This document shows, piece by piece, positions 1 to 5,790 of a stretch of 6,011 bases of DNA (positions are counted from its first letter, which is position 1; the number at the start of each line of letters is the position of its first letter). The position numbers and the translations under genes were made by a program. The notes under the pieces are model-generated. The model did no database searches and was not told the DNA's origin. It was given only the letters and a program-made list of their open reading frames with translations. Source of the DNA: Gammaproteobacteria bacterium (GTDB lineage: Bacteria > Pseudomonadota > Gammaproteobacteria > Thiohalorhabdales > Thiohalorhabdaceae); assembly GCA_018609925.1 (NCBI GenBank), contig JAHEOG010000025.1:1-6011 (forward strand). The letters are read 5' to 3'.

Positions 1-210
1 ACTTCGGTTCATAAAGGTCTGGGGCTTCATCGCCCACAGGGTGTGACCGTCGATGGGCCATTCCGCCAGCTCGGCCCGGTAGCGACGACGGCTCTTCCAC
101 TTGGCACCGAGTCCGTCCGCTACCCGGTCCACCCAGTCGAAGCCCACGTTGTGCCGGGTTCCGCGGTACCGCCTGCCGGGGTTGCCGAGGCCGACCACCA
201 GGCGAAGCAT
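1..210 (-). CDS. pth: Peptidyl-tRNA hydrolase (Pth), N-terminal 70 residues; 3' part outside window
   Basis: Pth is a cytoplasmic esterase that frees tRNA from peptidyl-tRNA dropped by stalled ribosomes. I translated this partial gene directly: the ATG at 210-208 opens a frame that stays open to the window edge. It begins MLRLVVGLGNPG and contains YRGTRHNVGF (residues 15-24) and KPQTFMNRS (62-70), the hallmark blocks of bacterial Pth. The functionally important Asn10, His20 (catalytic) and Asn68 fall at the same numbers as in E. coli Pth, which confirms the start. The catalytic Asp and the C-terminal half lie beyond position 1. The gene begins 9 nt after the rplY stop, and its Shine-Dalgarno overlaps that stop, so the two are probably translationally coupled. 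An rplY-pth pair is a common arrangement in Gammaproteobacteria. Identification is very secure; only the missing 3' end is unknown. Confidence 0.96.
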   Translation of the reverse strand, partial: MLRLVVGLGNPGRRYRGTRHNVGFDWVDRVADGLGAKWKSRRRYRAELAEWPIDGHTLWAMKPQTFMNRS

Positions 211-216
211 GGGCGA

Positions 217-221
217 CCTCT
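217..221 (-). promoter_or_regulatory. pth ribosome-binding site overlapping the rplY stop codon
   Basis: On the minus strand the rplY stop TAG (222-220) runs into AGAGG (221-217), followed by 6 nt and the pth ATG. The last two bases of the rplY stop are therefore also part of the pth Shine-Dalgarno. A ribosome terminating on rplY would sit directly on the pth initiation site. This supports cotranslation of the pair and fixes the pth start. The overlap is read directly; the coupling is inferred. Confidence 0.7.
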
Positions 222-909
222 ACTCTTCCTCTTCGCCGCTGCCTTCCTCGCCTGGTCCTTCCAGCTCGCTCTCCGTCGCCTCCTCGGGTTCCTCGCCCTC
301 GGCGGCCTCTTCGGCGGCTTCGGCCTCCTCGGGCTCCGGTTCGGGCTGAATCCCGGTCACATTCACTACGGGCTGGTCGGTCTCCTCGTCGAAATTGATC
401 TCCACCCCCGAGGGCGCCGGGATATCCGAGAGGTGGAGCGAATCGCCGATGTTAAGCGCCCGGACATCCACCTCCAGATAGTCGGGGATGTTCCTGGGAA
501 GGCAGGTGATCTCCACCTCGGTCATCAGGTAGGAGACCGTCCCGCCCTCGAGGACCCCCGGGGCGTCCTCCTCACCGGCGACGTGGAGCGGAACGTTCAA
601 GGAGACCTTCTGATCGGCCTTGACCCGCTGAAAATCCACGTGCACAGGCTTAGGCTTGAAGGGATGCATCTGGATGTCGCGGACGAGGACGTCCTGTCGC
701 TCGTTGAGCCCCTCGATGCTGATCAAGCTGGAGAAAAACCCCTCGTCGTCCATTAGCTGGAGAAGCTCATTCTCGCTAAGGGCCACCATGTGGGGATCCT
801 TGCCGGCCCCATACACATTCCCGGGGATCCAGCCCTCCCGGCGCATGCGCCGGCTGGCCGGGGTACCCTTCTCCGTCCGCTCCTTTGCCTTCAGGGAATA
901 GTCCGCCAT
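220..909 (-). CDS. rplY: 50S ribosomal protein L25, long CTC/TL5 form with acidic tail
   Basis: This is a 229-residue member of the L25/TL5/CTC family, which binds 5S rRNA in the central protuberance of the 50S subunit. Residues 1-96 form the N-terminal L25 domain, including the RRMRREGWIPGNVYG block (20-34) and the family signature VHVDFQRV (89-96). Residues about 100-187 form the C-terminal beta-barrel found in Thermus TL5 and Bacillus Ctc but absent from the 94-residue E. coli L25. Residues 189-229 are a low-complexity tail in which 21 of 41 residues are Glu and none is Lys or Arg. The ATG at 909-907 has GAGG six bases upstream (919-916). The gene follows prs after 69 nt, in which I see no convincing promoter or terminator, and precedes pth by 9 nt, as in many Gammaproteobacteria. 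Family assignment is secure; the role of the tail is unknown. Confidence 0.96.
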   Translation of the reverse strand: MADYSLKAKERTEKGTPASRRMRREGWIPGNVYGAGKDPHMVALSENELLQLMDDEGFFSSLISIEGLNERQDVLVRDIQMHPFKPKPVHVDFQRVKADQKVSLNVPLHVAGEEDAPGVLEGGTVSYLMTEVEITCLPRNIPDYLEVDVRALNIGDSLHLSDIPAPSGVEINFDEETDQPVVNVTGIQPEPEPEEAEAAEEAAEGEEPEEATESELEGPGEEGSGEEEE

Positions 910-978
910 CGCTCGCCTCGATAATGGATTGGGAAATCGTTCGGGGGCGCCCGCTTCCTACGTTCAAGGGATAGCCGA

Positions 979-1926
979 TCACTCCGGAAACAGCGAACTC
1001 ACCGAGTCCTCGTGGCTCACCCGTTGGATGGCTTTGGCCAAAAGCTCGGACACCGACAGGACGCGGACCTTTTCGCTATCCTGCGCACGGGCACCAAGGG
1101 GGATGGTGTCGGTAACCAGCAGGGTGTCCAGGCCCGATCTCTCGATATTGTCCATCGCCTCCCCGGACAGGATGGGATGGGTCACCGCGGCCATCACCGA
1201 TTGGGCTCCCTGCTCCTTGAGGGCACTGGCGGCCCGACACAAGGTATTGGCAGTATCCACCATGTCGTCGACGATAACGCAGTGGCGGCCCGCCACGGCC
1301 CCGATGATATGCATGACCTGGGCCTCGTTGGCCCGGGGCCGGCGCTTGTCGATGATGGCCAGCTCGGCGTTCAGCCGCTTGGCGATGGCCCGAGCCCGAA
1401 CCACCCCGCCGACGTCCGGGGAGACCACCACCAGGTTGTCCAGCTCCATCCGGTTGATCTCCCCCAACAGGACCGGGGAGGCGTAGATATTGTCCACCGG
1501 CATGTCGAAAAAGCCCTGGATCTGGTCGGCGTGCAGATCCATGGTCAGCACTCGATGGGCCCCGGCGGCCGTGATCAAATCCGCCACGAGCTTCGCGGTA
1601 ATCGGGGTCCGACCGTTGGTCCGTCGATCCTGACGGGCGTAACCGTAATAGGGGACCACCGCCGTGATCCGCGCCGCGGACGCCCGCTTGAGGGCGTCCA
1701 TCATGGCCAAAAGCTCCATCAAATGGGTGTTGGCGGGAGAGCAGATGGGCTGGACCACGAACACATCTCGTCCCCGGACGTTCTCCAGGAACTCCACGTG
1801 GACCTCGCCGTCGCTGAACCCCCCCACCTCGGCCTGCCCCAGCGGAACCCCGAGATGCTGGGCAATCCGCTCCGCCAACGCCCGATTGGCGTTCCCGGTA
1901 AAAACGGCCAGCTCAGGCTCCGCCAT
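979..1926 (-). CDS. prs: Ribose-phosphate pyrophosphokinase (PRPP synthetase)
   Basis: Prs makes 5-phosphoribosyl-1-diphosphate from ribose 5-phosphate and ATP, feeding purine, pyrimidine, NAD, histidine and tryptophan synthesis in the cytosol. At 315 residues it matches the usual class I length and aligns along its whole length with E. coli Prs. Visible motifs are GFSDGEVHVEFLENVRG (36-52), YGYARQDRR (94-102), DLHADQIQGFF (130-140, with the catalytic-region His132), KRRPRAN (194-200, catalytic flexible loop), the PRPP/ribose-phosphate loop DDMVDTANTLC (220-230) and the C-terminal SSLF. The loop reads DTANT, where E. coli has DTGGT and Bacillus DTAGT. The frame is open to 2004, but I chose the ATG at 1926-1924. 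It has AAGGAG nine bases upstream (1941-1936), and MAEPELAVFTGNAN aligns with known Prs N-termini; the extra 26 upstream codons have no counterpart. The tRNA-Gln lies upstream and rplY downstream. Confidence 0.97.
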   Translation of the reverse strand: MAEPELAVFTGNANRALAERIAQHLGVPLGQAEVGGFSDGEVHVEFLENVRGRDVFVVQPICSPANTHLMELLAMMDALKRASAARITAVVPYYGYARQDRRTNGRTPITAKLVADLITAAGAHRVLTMDLHADQIQGFFDMPVDNIYASPVLLGEINRMELDNLVVVSPDVGGVVRARAIAKRLNAELAIIDKRRPRANEAQVMHIIGAVAGRHCVIVDDMVDTANTLCRAASALKEQGAQSVMAAVTHPILSGEAMDNIERSGLDTLLVTDTIPLGARAQDSEKVRVLSVSELLAKAIQRVSHEDSVSSLFPE

Positions 1927-2028
1927 TCCAGGCTTCTCCTTCATCGTACCGGGCATCGGTCGCCCAGCGGGGGACCCAAACTCCCCCACAGGGGAATCGT
2001 CCAAAAACTGGGTAGGCCGCAGCCTCTC
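1927..2028 (-). other. prs 5' leader / tRNA-Gln 3' trailer with two small hairpins
   Basis: These 102 nt separate the tRNA CCA end from the prs ATG. On the minus strand they contain a 5-bp hairpin, TCCCC-TGTG-GGGGA (1995-1982). Just after it is an imperfect hairpin (1976-1958): GGTC/GACC, a C-C mismatch, CCC/GGG and a 3-nt GCT loop. Neither is followed by a T run, so neither looks like an intrinsic terminator. Read-through from tRNA-Gln into prs, with the tRNA released by RNase processing, is the simplest reading. The hairpins may protect the new 5' end of the prs message. I found no good sigma-70 promoter here. Confidence 0.45.
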
Positions 2029-2103
2029 TGGTTGGGGCGCCAGGATTCGAACCTGGGAATGCCGGAATCAAAATCCGGTGCCTTACCGCTTGGCTACGCC
2101 CCA
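2029..2103 (-). tRNA. tRNA-Gln, anticodon UUG, CCA encoded
   Basis: This 75-nt gene folds as a complete cloverleaf. The acceptor stem pairs TGGGGCG with CGCCCCA. The D stem is GCC/GGC around a 9-nt loop, the anticodon stem is CCGGA/TCCGG with loop TTTTGAT, the variable loop is 5 nt, and the T stem is CCAGG/CCTGG with loop TTCGAAT. It ends with discriminator A73 and a genomically encoded CCA. The anticodon TTG reads CAA, and CAG by wobble. The U1-A72 first pair and TGGGG start are typical of bacterial tRNA-Gln and closely match the E. coli sequence. E. coli, however, has G73, an identity element for GlnRS. The gene sits between ispE and prs, its position in many Gammaproteobacteria, 34 nt after the ispE stop and with no clear promoter of its own. 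It is therefore probably processed from the operon transcript. Confidence 0.97.
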
Positions 2104-2137
2104 AAAGGAACCGCCATAAGGGAAGCGAGGCCCGGGA

Positions 2138-3070
2138 TCAGCGGGTTTGCCCGGAACCCCCCGAAAAGGCCCATTCCTCCAGGGGATGGCGGTTGCAACC
2201 CCGGGCCACCATCGCCTCCCAATCCGAGGGAACCTGTTTTCGAAGGGAATCCGCCTGATCGTGGCTCTCACAGGCGGCGAACAAGCAAGCCCCCGAGCCC
2301 GAGAGCCGACCGGGTGTGGGCGCGTACCGATCGAGCCACTCGCGGGCCCCAGCAATCTCGGGATGGCGCCGCTCCACAACGGGCGTGAAATCGTTCTCAC
2401 AAAGCCCGCGATAAAAGTCATTTATTGTCACGGGGGGGTGATCCCGTGTCAAGGCGGCATCGGCGAAGACCTCCCGGGTGGAGATCTGAAGCTCCCCGGG
2501 CCAAAGCACCAGGTACCAGGGCTCGGGGATCTCGGGAATCGGGGTCAAGCGCTCACCAACCCCCTCGGCCCAGGCGGCGAGCCCACCGATAAACGCGGCC
2601 ACATCGGCGCCCAGTTCGGTGGCCAGTGCGGTAAGCTCGGACCGGGACAGGCCGAGGCCCCAGAGCCGATTCAGGACCAACAGCACCGTGGCGGCGTCAC
2701 TGCTGCCTCCTCCCAACCCAGCGCCCACAGGCAGGCGCTTGTCCACCGATAGCCGCACCCCTCCCCGGTAGCCGGTGCGCTCCGCCAGCAGGCGAGCGGC
2801 CCGCAGGGCCAGATCCGACTCGGGCTCGATGCCGGGCAGGGCCGCTCCCTCCTCCAGCCGGGGCTCCGACAGCACCTGAAAGGACAGCCGATCCGCCCAG
2901 GACAGGAACTGGAAGATGGTCTGCAGCTCGTGCATGCCGTCGGGGCGCCGGCCCGTGATGTGGAGAAAGAGGTTAAGCTTGGCCGGCGCCGAGGCCACCA
3001 CGCCCTTTTGCGTCCACTGGACACCCTCCACCACCCCTTCCTGAAATGCGGGATCTGACGGCCCGGTCAC
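2138..3070 (-). CDS. ispE: 4-diphosphocytidyl-2-C-methyl-D-erythritol kinase (IspE)
   Basis: IspE is the GHMP-family kinase that phosphorylates CDP-methylerythritol with ATP, the fourth step of the MEP isoprenoid pathway. From the chosen start it has 310 residues. Visible features are APAKLNLFLHITGRRPDG (29-45) with the conserved Lys31, His47, the glycine-rich ATP loop LPVGAGLGGGSSDAA (113-127), GADVAAF with catalytic Asp156, Phe202 at the position of E. coli Phe185, and the C-terminal LSGSGAC (256-262). Met46 replaces the nearly invariant Tyr25 (E. coli numbering), and Ala158 replaces the Pro after the catalytic Asp-Val. I chose the GTG at 3070-3068 because AAGGAGG lies nine bases upstream (3086-3080) and the start overlaps the lolB stop as GTGA. 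The frame is open to an ATG at 3115, inside lolB. Later GTGs at 3034 and 3031 would give a length nearer to E. coli IspE and cannot be excluded. Confidence 0.95.
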   Translation of the reverse strand: MTGPSDPAFQEGVVEGVQWTQKGVVASAPAKLNLFLHITGRRPDGMHELQTIFQFLSWADRLSFQVLSEPRLEEGAALPGIEPESDLALRAARLLAERTGYRGGVRLSVDKRLPVGAGLGGGSSDAATVLLVLNRLWGLGLSRSELTALATELGADVAAFIGGLAAWAEGVGERLTPIPEIPEPWYLVLWPGELQISTREVFADAALTRDHPPVTINDFYRGLCENDFTPVVERRHPEIAGAREWLDRYAPTPGRLSGSGACLFAACESHDQADSLRKQVPSDWEAMVARGCNRHPLEEWAFSGGSGQTR

Positions 3071-3738
3071 ACCGTTCCCCCTCCTTCCGTCTCCGATGGC
3101 CACTCCAGATGCCACTGGTCCACCCGGATCCGGAGCTGGACCCCCTCCCGAGAGATCTCCATAGCCGACGGCAGCCAGACCCCATCGGTACGCCGGTATT
3201 CGGTGTATTGGACTGCCCAGGGCGCCCGCTCCAGGCGCAGGGGCAAGCCCCGCTCATCCAAGCGGGCCGGGGGGTCCTGGGACCGGGCGGGAAGGCCCAG
3301 CGCCCAGCCGGAGAAGCGATCCACGGGGACCCAGCTTCCCAGGCGCTGACGCAGAACCTCGCGGGCCTGTCGGCCCCGGAAGGTTCGACCTTCCCGGTCC
3401 TGGAGCCGAAGTCCTCGGGGGCTGTGACGAAGCACCATCAGGGTTTGGCCCAAGGGATTGCTGACCGCCAAGCGGCCCTGCCGCCCCTGATGGGACCAAC
3501 GGATCCGAACCTGACCGCCACCCTGCTCACTCTCCACGGTGGCGCGGCCTTGGAGCCGCCAGCCGGCGAGGTCGGCAAGTCGCTGGGCCCGATCCTGGAA
3601 GCTCGTCACTGCCGCGTCGCGGTCAGCAGCGGGCTCCGGTCCCTTGGGGCCGGCGCAGCCCGTGGCAAGCACAACGGAGATCACCAACCAGGGGACTCGC
3701 TTGCCGGCAAGGCGGCCCCGCCACAGGCGCCCCCTCAC
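3067..3738 (-). CDS. lolB: Outer-membrane lipoprotein receptor LolB
   Basis: LolB is the lipoprotein anchored in the outer membrane that accepts other lipoproteins from the periplasmic carrier LolA and inserts them. The 223-residue product has an arginine-rich n-region (MRGRLWRGRLAGKR), a hydrophobic segment (about 16-26) and a lipobox ATGC with Cys28 as the likely lipidated residue. Ala follows the Cys, so there is no inner-membrane retention Asp at +2. The mature part matches LolB in order: GWRLQGRATV (59-68), RIRW (78-81), SNPLGQTLMVLRH (93-105, holding the hydrophobic loop), FSGWALGLP (142-150), WAVQYTEY (174-181), LPSAMEI (189-195) and a C-terminal VDQWHLEW. Overall similarity to E. coli LolB is modest, but motif order, size and linkage to ispE agree. 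The start is a GTG overlapping the upstream TGA (GTGA), with GGGGAG nine bases upstream (3753-3748). Its own TGA overlaps the ispE GTG in the same way. Confidence 0.92.
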   Translation of the reverse strand: MRGRLWRGRLAGKRVPWLVISVVLATGCAGPKGPEPAADRDAAVTSFQDRAQRLADLAGWRLQGRATVESEQGGGQVRIRWSHQGRQGRLAVSNPLGQTLMVLRHSPRGLRLQDREGRTFRGRQAREVLRQRLGSWVPVDRFSGWALGLPARSQDPPARLDERGLPLRLERAPWAVQYTEYRRTDGVWLPSAMEISREGVQLRIRVDQWHLEWPSETEGGGTV

Positions 3739-5522
3739 GCGCCATCGCTCCCCGATTCGCGCCCCAGGCGATGGCGGAGCTCCTGGTTCAGCTCAGAGCC
3801 GCCATCGGTTTGCTCCAGGGCGCGTTGCCAGACCGCTCGGGCCTCCTCCCCTTCGCCCCGGGCTTCCAACACCTCTCCCAGGTGGGAGAGGATCTCCGGA
3901 TCTCCGGAGCTCAGCCGCAGGGCCCGCCGGAGCAGCTCCTCGGCCCTGTCCAGATTGCCCAGACGGTAGTGGGCCCAGCCCAGGCTATCCACGATGTAGC
4001 CCTGATTCGGCTCCAGCCGGTTGGCCCTTTCCAGCAGGTCAAGGGCCTCCTGGAGGCGAACCTCGCGGTCCGCCAGACTGAAGCCCAGGAAGTTGTAGGC
4101 CCGGGCCTCCTCCGGGCGAAGCTCGATCACCCGGCGGATGTCCGCCTCCATGCCCTCGTAGTCACCCATCTGCTCACGGGCCATGGCCCGGGTATAGAGG
4201 AGCTCCACATGCTCGGAATGCTCCTCCAGGGCCTGGGAAGCCACCCGCTCCGCCGCCCGTAGCTGGTCCATATCGGCCAGGATCCGGGCCTCGAGGCGAT
4301 GGTATTCGGGATTGCCGGGGTTATAGGTCCGCATGCGTCGAACGATCTGGAGGGCCCGGTCCAGGTCATCGGAGCGCAAGGCGGTCACGGCTTCCCGGAT
4401 CCGGGCTTCCTCGGTGAGACCGTCCCCGGCTACCTGGCTATAGAGGCCCTTGGCTCGGGCGTATTCGCCCTGTTCCTCGGCGGCACGTCCCAGGTGGAAC
4501 AGGGCCGTATCGTTCCCCGGATCGAGCTCGAGGGCCTCCTTGAGGGGGGCCTCGGCCTCCTGCAAGCGCCCGAGCTGGAGCCGGGCCAGGCCGAGCCCGA
4601 CCCGGGCCTCGACGTCATCCGGTCGGTTCCGCACCAGCTCGGTGTAGATGGCCTTGGCCTCCTCGGGGCGCTCCGCGGCGAGAAGGCCCTGGGCGTAGCG
4701 CCGGCGGGCCTTAAGGGCGTCGGGATGCTCCGCCAGGAAGCCTTCCAGGATCTCGAGACCCGACTCGACTTCTTGGGCCTGGGCCAGCTCCACCACCGCC
4801 AGCTCCCAATCGGGCCGGCGATCGCGAGCCTCTTGAAGATGACGGGTGGCCTCTTCCTGGCGTCCCGTTCGGGCCAGGAGGTGGCCATAGGCAAGGAGGG
4901 CCGCTGCGCCGCTGTCTTCGGCTCCCGCTGCGCGGCGCAGGACGGCGCTGGCTCCATCCACACCGCCCACATGGGCGAGGCGCTGCCCGCTCTCTAGCAG
5001 GAGGTCTTCCCGCTGGCCGTGCCTTCGGAACAGCGTCCCCATGGCAGCGGCCGACTCATCCCGCTCTCCTTGCAATAGGTGAACCCGGGCCAAGGCCAGC
5101 AGAGGATCGGGGGCCTCCGGGGCCGCTTTGCGCCACCGGCGGGCCTGCTCCAAGGCAAGCTTGGGATTATTCGCCTCCAGGGCCGCCTCGATCCCTTGCC
5201 CATAAAGGGAGGGCTCTCCGGTGGCGGCGGCGACCCGCCCGTACCACAGGGCGGCCTGTCCCGGCTGTCCGCGCTGGCCCGCGAATTCGGCAGCGAGGAA
5301 GGCGTATACGCCGTATTGCAAAGGATCCGCCGTCCGCGCTTGCGGGGGCCTTCCCTCCTCGTCGGGGGCCGACCGGTCTTTTGGGGACTCCCCGGTCGCC
5401 TGCTCCGAAGGCCCTGCAGGCTGGCCGGCCGGGGACTGACAGGCGGCAACCAAAAGGAGAAAGGCACCCGCCGGGAAGGCACTTGCCAAGGGCAGAAGGC
5501 GGATCAAGGGCAGGGATTCCAT
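3735..5522 (-). CDS. TPR-repeat outer-membrane lipoprotein, LbcA-like
   Basis: This is a 595-residue lipoprotein. Residues 8-26 are hydrophobic and end in the lipobox VAAC, with Cys28 the probable lipidated residue and Gln at +2 favouring the outer membrane. Residues 29-66 are a Pro/Glu/Ser-rich linker. From about 67 to 570 the protein is helical tetratricopeptide repeats, clearest at 269-298, 302-335, 336-365, 437-470, 472-504, 506-538 and 540-570. The C-terminus carries a recognisable block: YNFLGFSLADR (476-486), VDSLGWAHYRLG (511-522) and ILSHLGEVL (544-552). In P. aeruginosa the gene at this place between hemA and lolB is PA4667, encoding LbcA. LbcA tethers and activates the periplasmic carboxy-terminal protease CtpA, which cleaves cell-wall hydrolases. 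A similar adaptor role is inferred from synteny and architecture only. The ATG at 5522 has no purine-rich Shine-Dalgarno; an in-frame TGA lies just upstream and no better start is visible. Confidence 0.9.
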   Translation of the reverse strand: MESLPLIRLLPLASAFPAGAFLLLVAACQSPAGQPAGPSEQATGESPKDRSAPDEEGRPPQARTADPLQYGVYAFLAAEFAGQRGQPGQAALWYGRVAAATGEPSLYGQGIEAALEANNPKLALEQARRWRKAAPEAPDPLLALARVHLLQGERDESAAAMGTLFRRHGQREDLLLESGQRLAHVGGVDGASAVLRRAAGAEDSGAAALLAYGHLLARTGRQEEATRHLQEARDRRPDWELAVVELAQAQEVESGLEILEGFLAEHPDALKARRRYAQGLLAAERPEEAKAIYTELVRNRPDDVEARVGLGLARLQLGRLQEAEAPLKEALELDPGNDTALFHLGRAAEEQGEYARAKGLYSQVAGDGLTEEARIREAVTALRSDDLDRALQIVRRMRTYNPGNPEYHRLEARILADMDQLRAAERVASQALEEHSEHVELLYTRAMAREQMGDYEGMEADIRRVIELRPEEARAYNFLGFSLADREVRLQEALDLLERANRLEPNQGYIVDSLGWAHYRLGNLDRAEELLRRALRLSSGDPEILSHLGEVLEARGEGEEARAVWQRALEQTDGGSELNQELRHRLGRESGSDGA

Positions 5523-5557
5523 GGGAGGTCTTGGGACGGGGATTCAACCGAACCGCA

Positions 5558-5573
5558 GGTGGCCCGGGCCACC
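5558..5573. repeat. 16-bp perfect palindrome upstream of the TPR gene
   Basis: GGTGGCCCGGGCCACC is identical to its own reverse complement. It ends 35 bp before the TPR gene's ATG and so would lie in its 5' leader. As RNA it can form a 6-bp hairpin with a CCGG loop. As DNA it could be a dimeric regulator site. With such a G+C-rich background I cannot choose between these or exclude chance. Confidence 0.6.
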
Positions 5574-5720
5574 CCTGGACCCCCTGCGGCAGGCTTCCCA
5601 CCGAGATCTACGGCAAGGCCCGGGGCAAAACGGGGAGATCCTCCCTCCGGTCGGGCCGGACGGGCGGATCCTAATCGGGCCGGCATTGTCCCATAGGGTG
5701 ATGGAGGCGACCAAAAGCGG

Positions 5721-5755
5721 CCAGCCGGGCAGCGGAGCCTCTCCGCTAGGGCTGG
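5721..5755. repeat. Two-segment hairpin in the divergent region
   Basis: The inner stem AGCGGAG/CTCCGCT (5731-5737 with 5741-5747) has 7 perfect pairs and a CCT loop. An outer stem CCAGCC/GGCTGG (5721-5726 with 5750-5755) adds 6 pairs across a 4-by-2 internal loop. On the minus strand it is followed by CCGCTTTTGG, a short T run offset from the stem, so it resembles a weak terminator or attenuator rather than a standard one. On the plus strand there is no T run. If TATAAG at 5771-5766 is a real -10 box, the operon transcript would start with this structure. Confidence 0.6.
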
Positions 5756-5790
5756 GCTGCTTGAACTTATACGGTGCATGGCGCAGTATT

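Noticed and set aside
43..756. A 237-codon plus-strand frame opposite rplY and pth
   Set aside because: It is a shadow of rplY, whose motifs and Shine-Dalgarno are clear. Its leucine/glycine-rich stretch is simply the complement of the Glu-rich tail.
910..978. Promoter or terminator between prs and rplY
   Set aside because: GGGCGCCC is a short palindrome with no T run, and a TTGAAC -35-like sequence has no -10 partner at 17 bp. Read-through is simpler.
1927..2004. A 26-residue N-terminal extension of Prs from the ATG at 2004
   Set aside because: The family N-terminus begins at the ATG at 1926, which has AAGGAG at good distance. The extension has no counterpart in Prs.
2104..2137. A dedicated promoter for tRNA-Gln
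   Set aside because: Only a weak TTATGG lies near the tRNA 5' end, with no -35 upstream. Cotranscription with ispE explains the layout.
1012..2388. A 458-codon open frame on the plus strand across prs, tRNA-Gln and ispE
   Set aside because: It lies antisense to three well-supported genes, runs through the tRNA and has no recognisable family sequence. Long antisense frames are expected opposite G+C-rich coding DNA.
3071..3115. ispE starting at the ATG at 3115
   Set aside because: It would overlap lolB by 49 nt without a good ribosome-binding site. The GTG at 3070 has a strong AAGGAGG and a GTGA overlap.
3046..3969. A 307-codon plus-strand frame opposite lolB and the TPR gene
   Set aside because: It is antisense to two recognised lipoprotein genes, low in complexity, and has no family resemblance.
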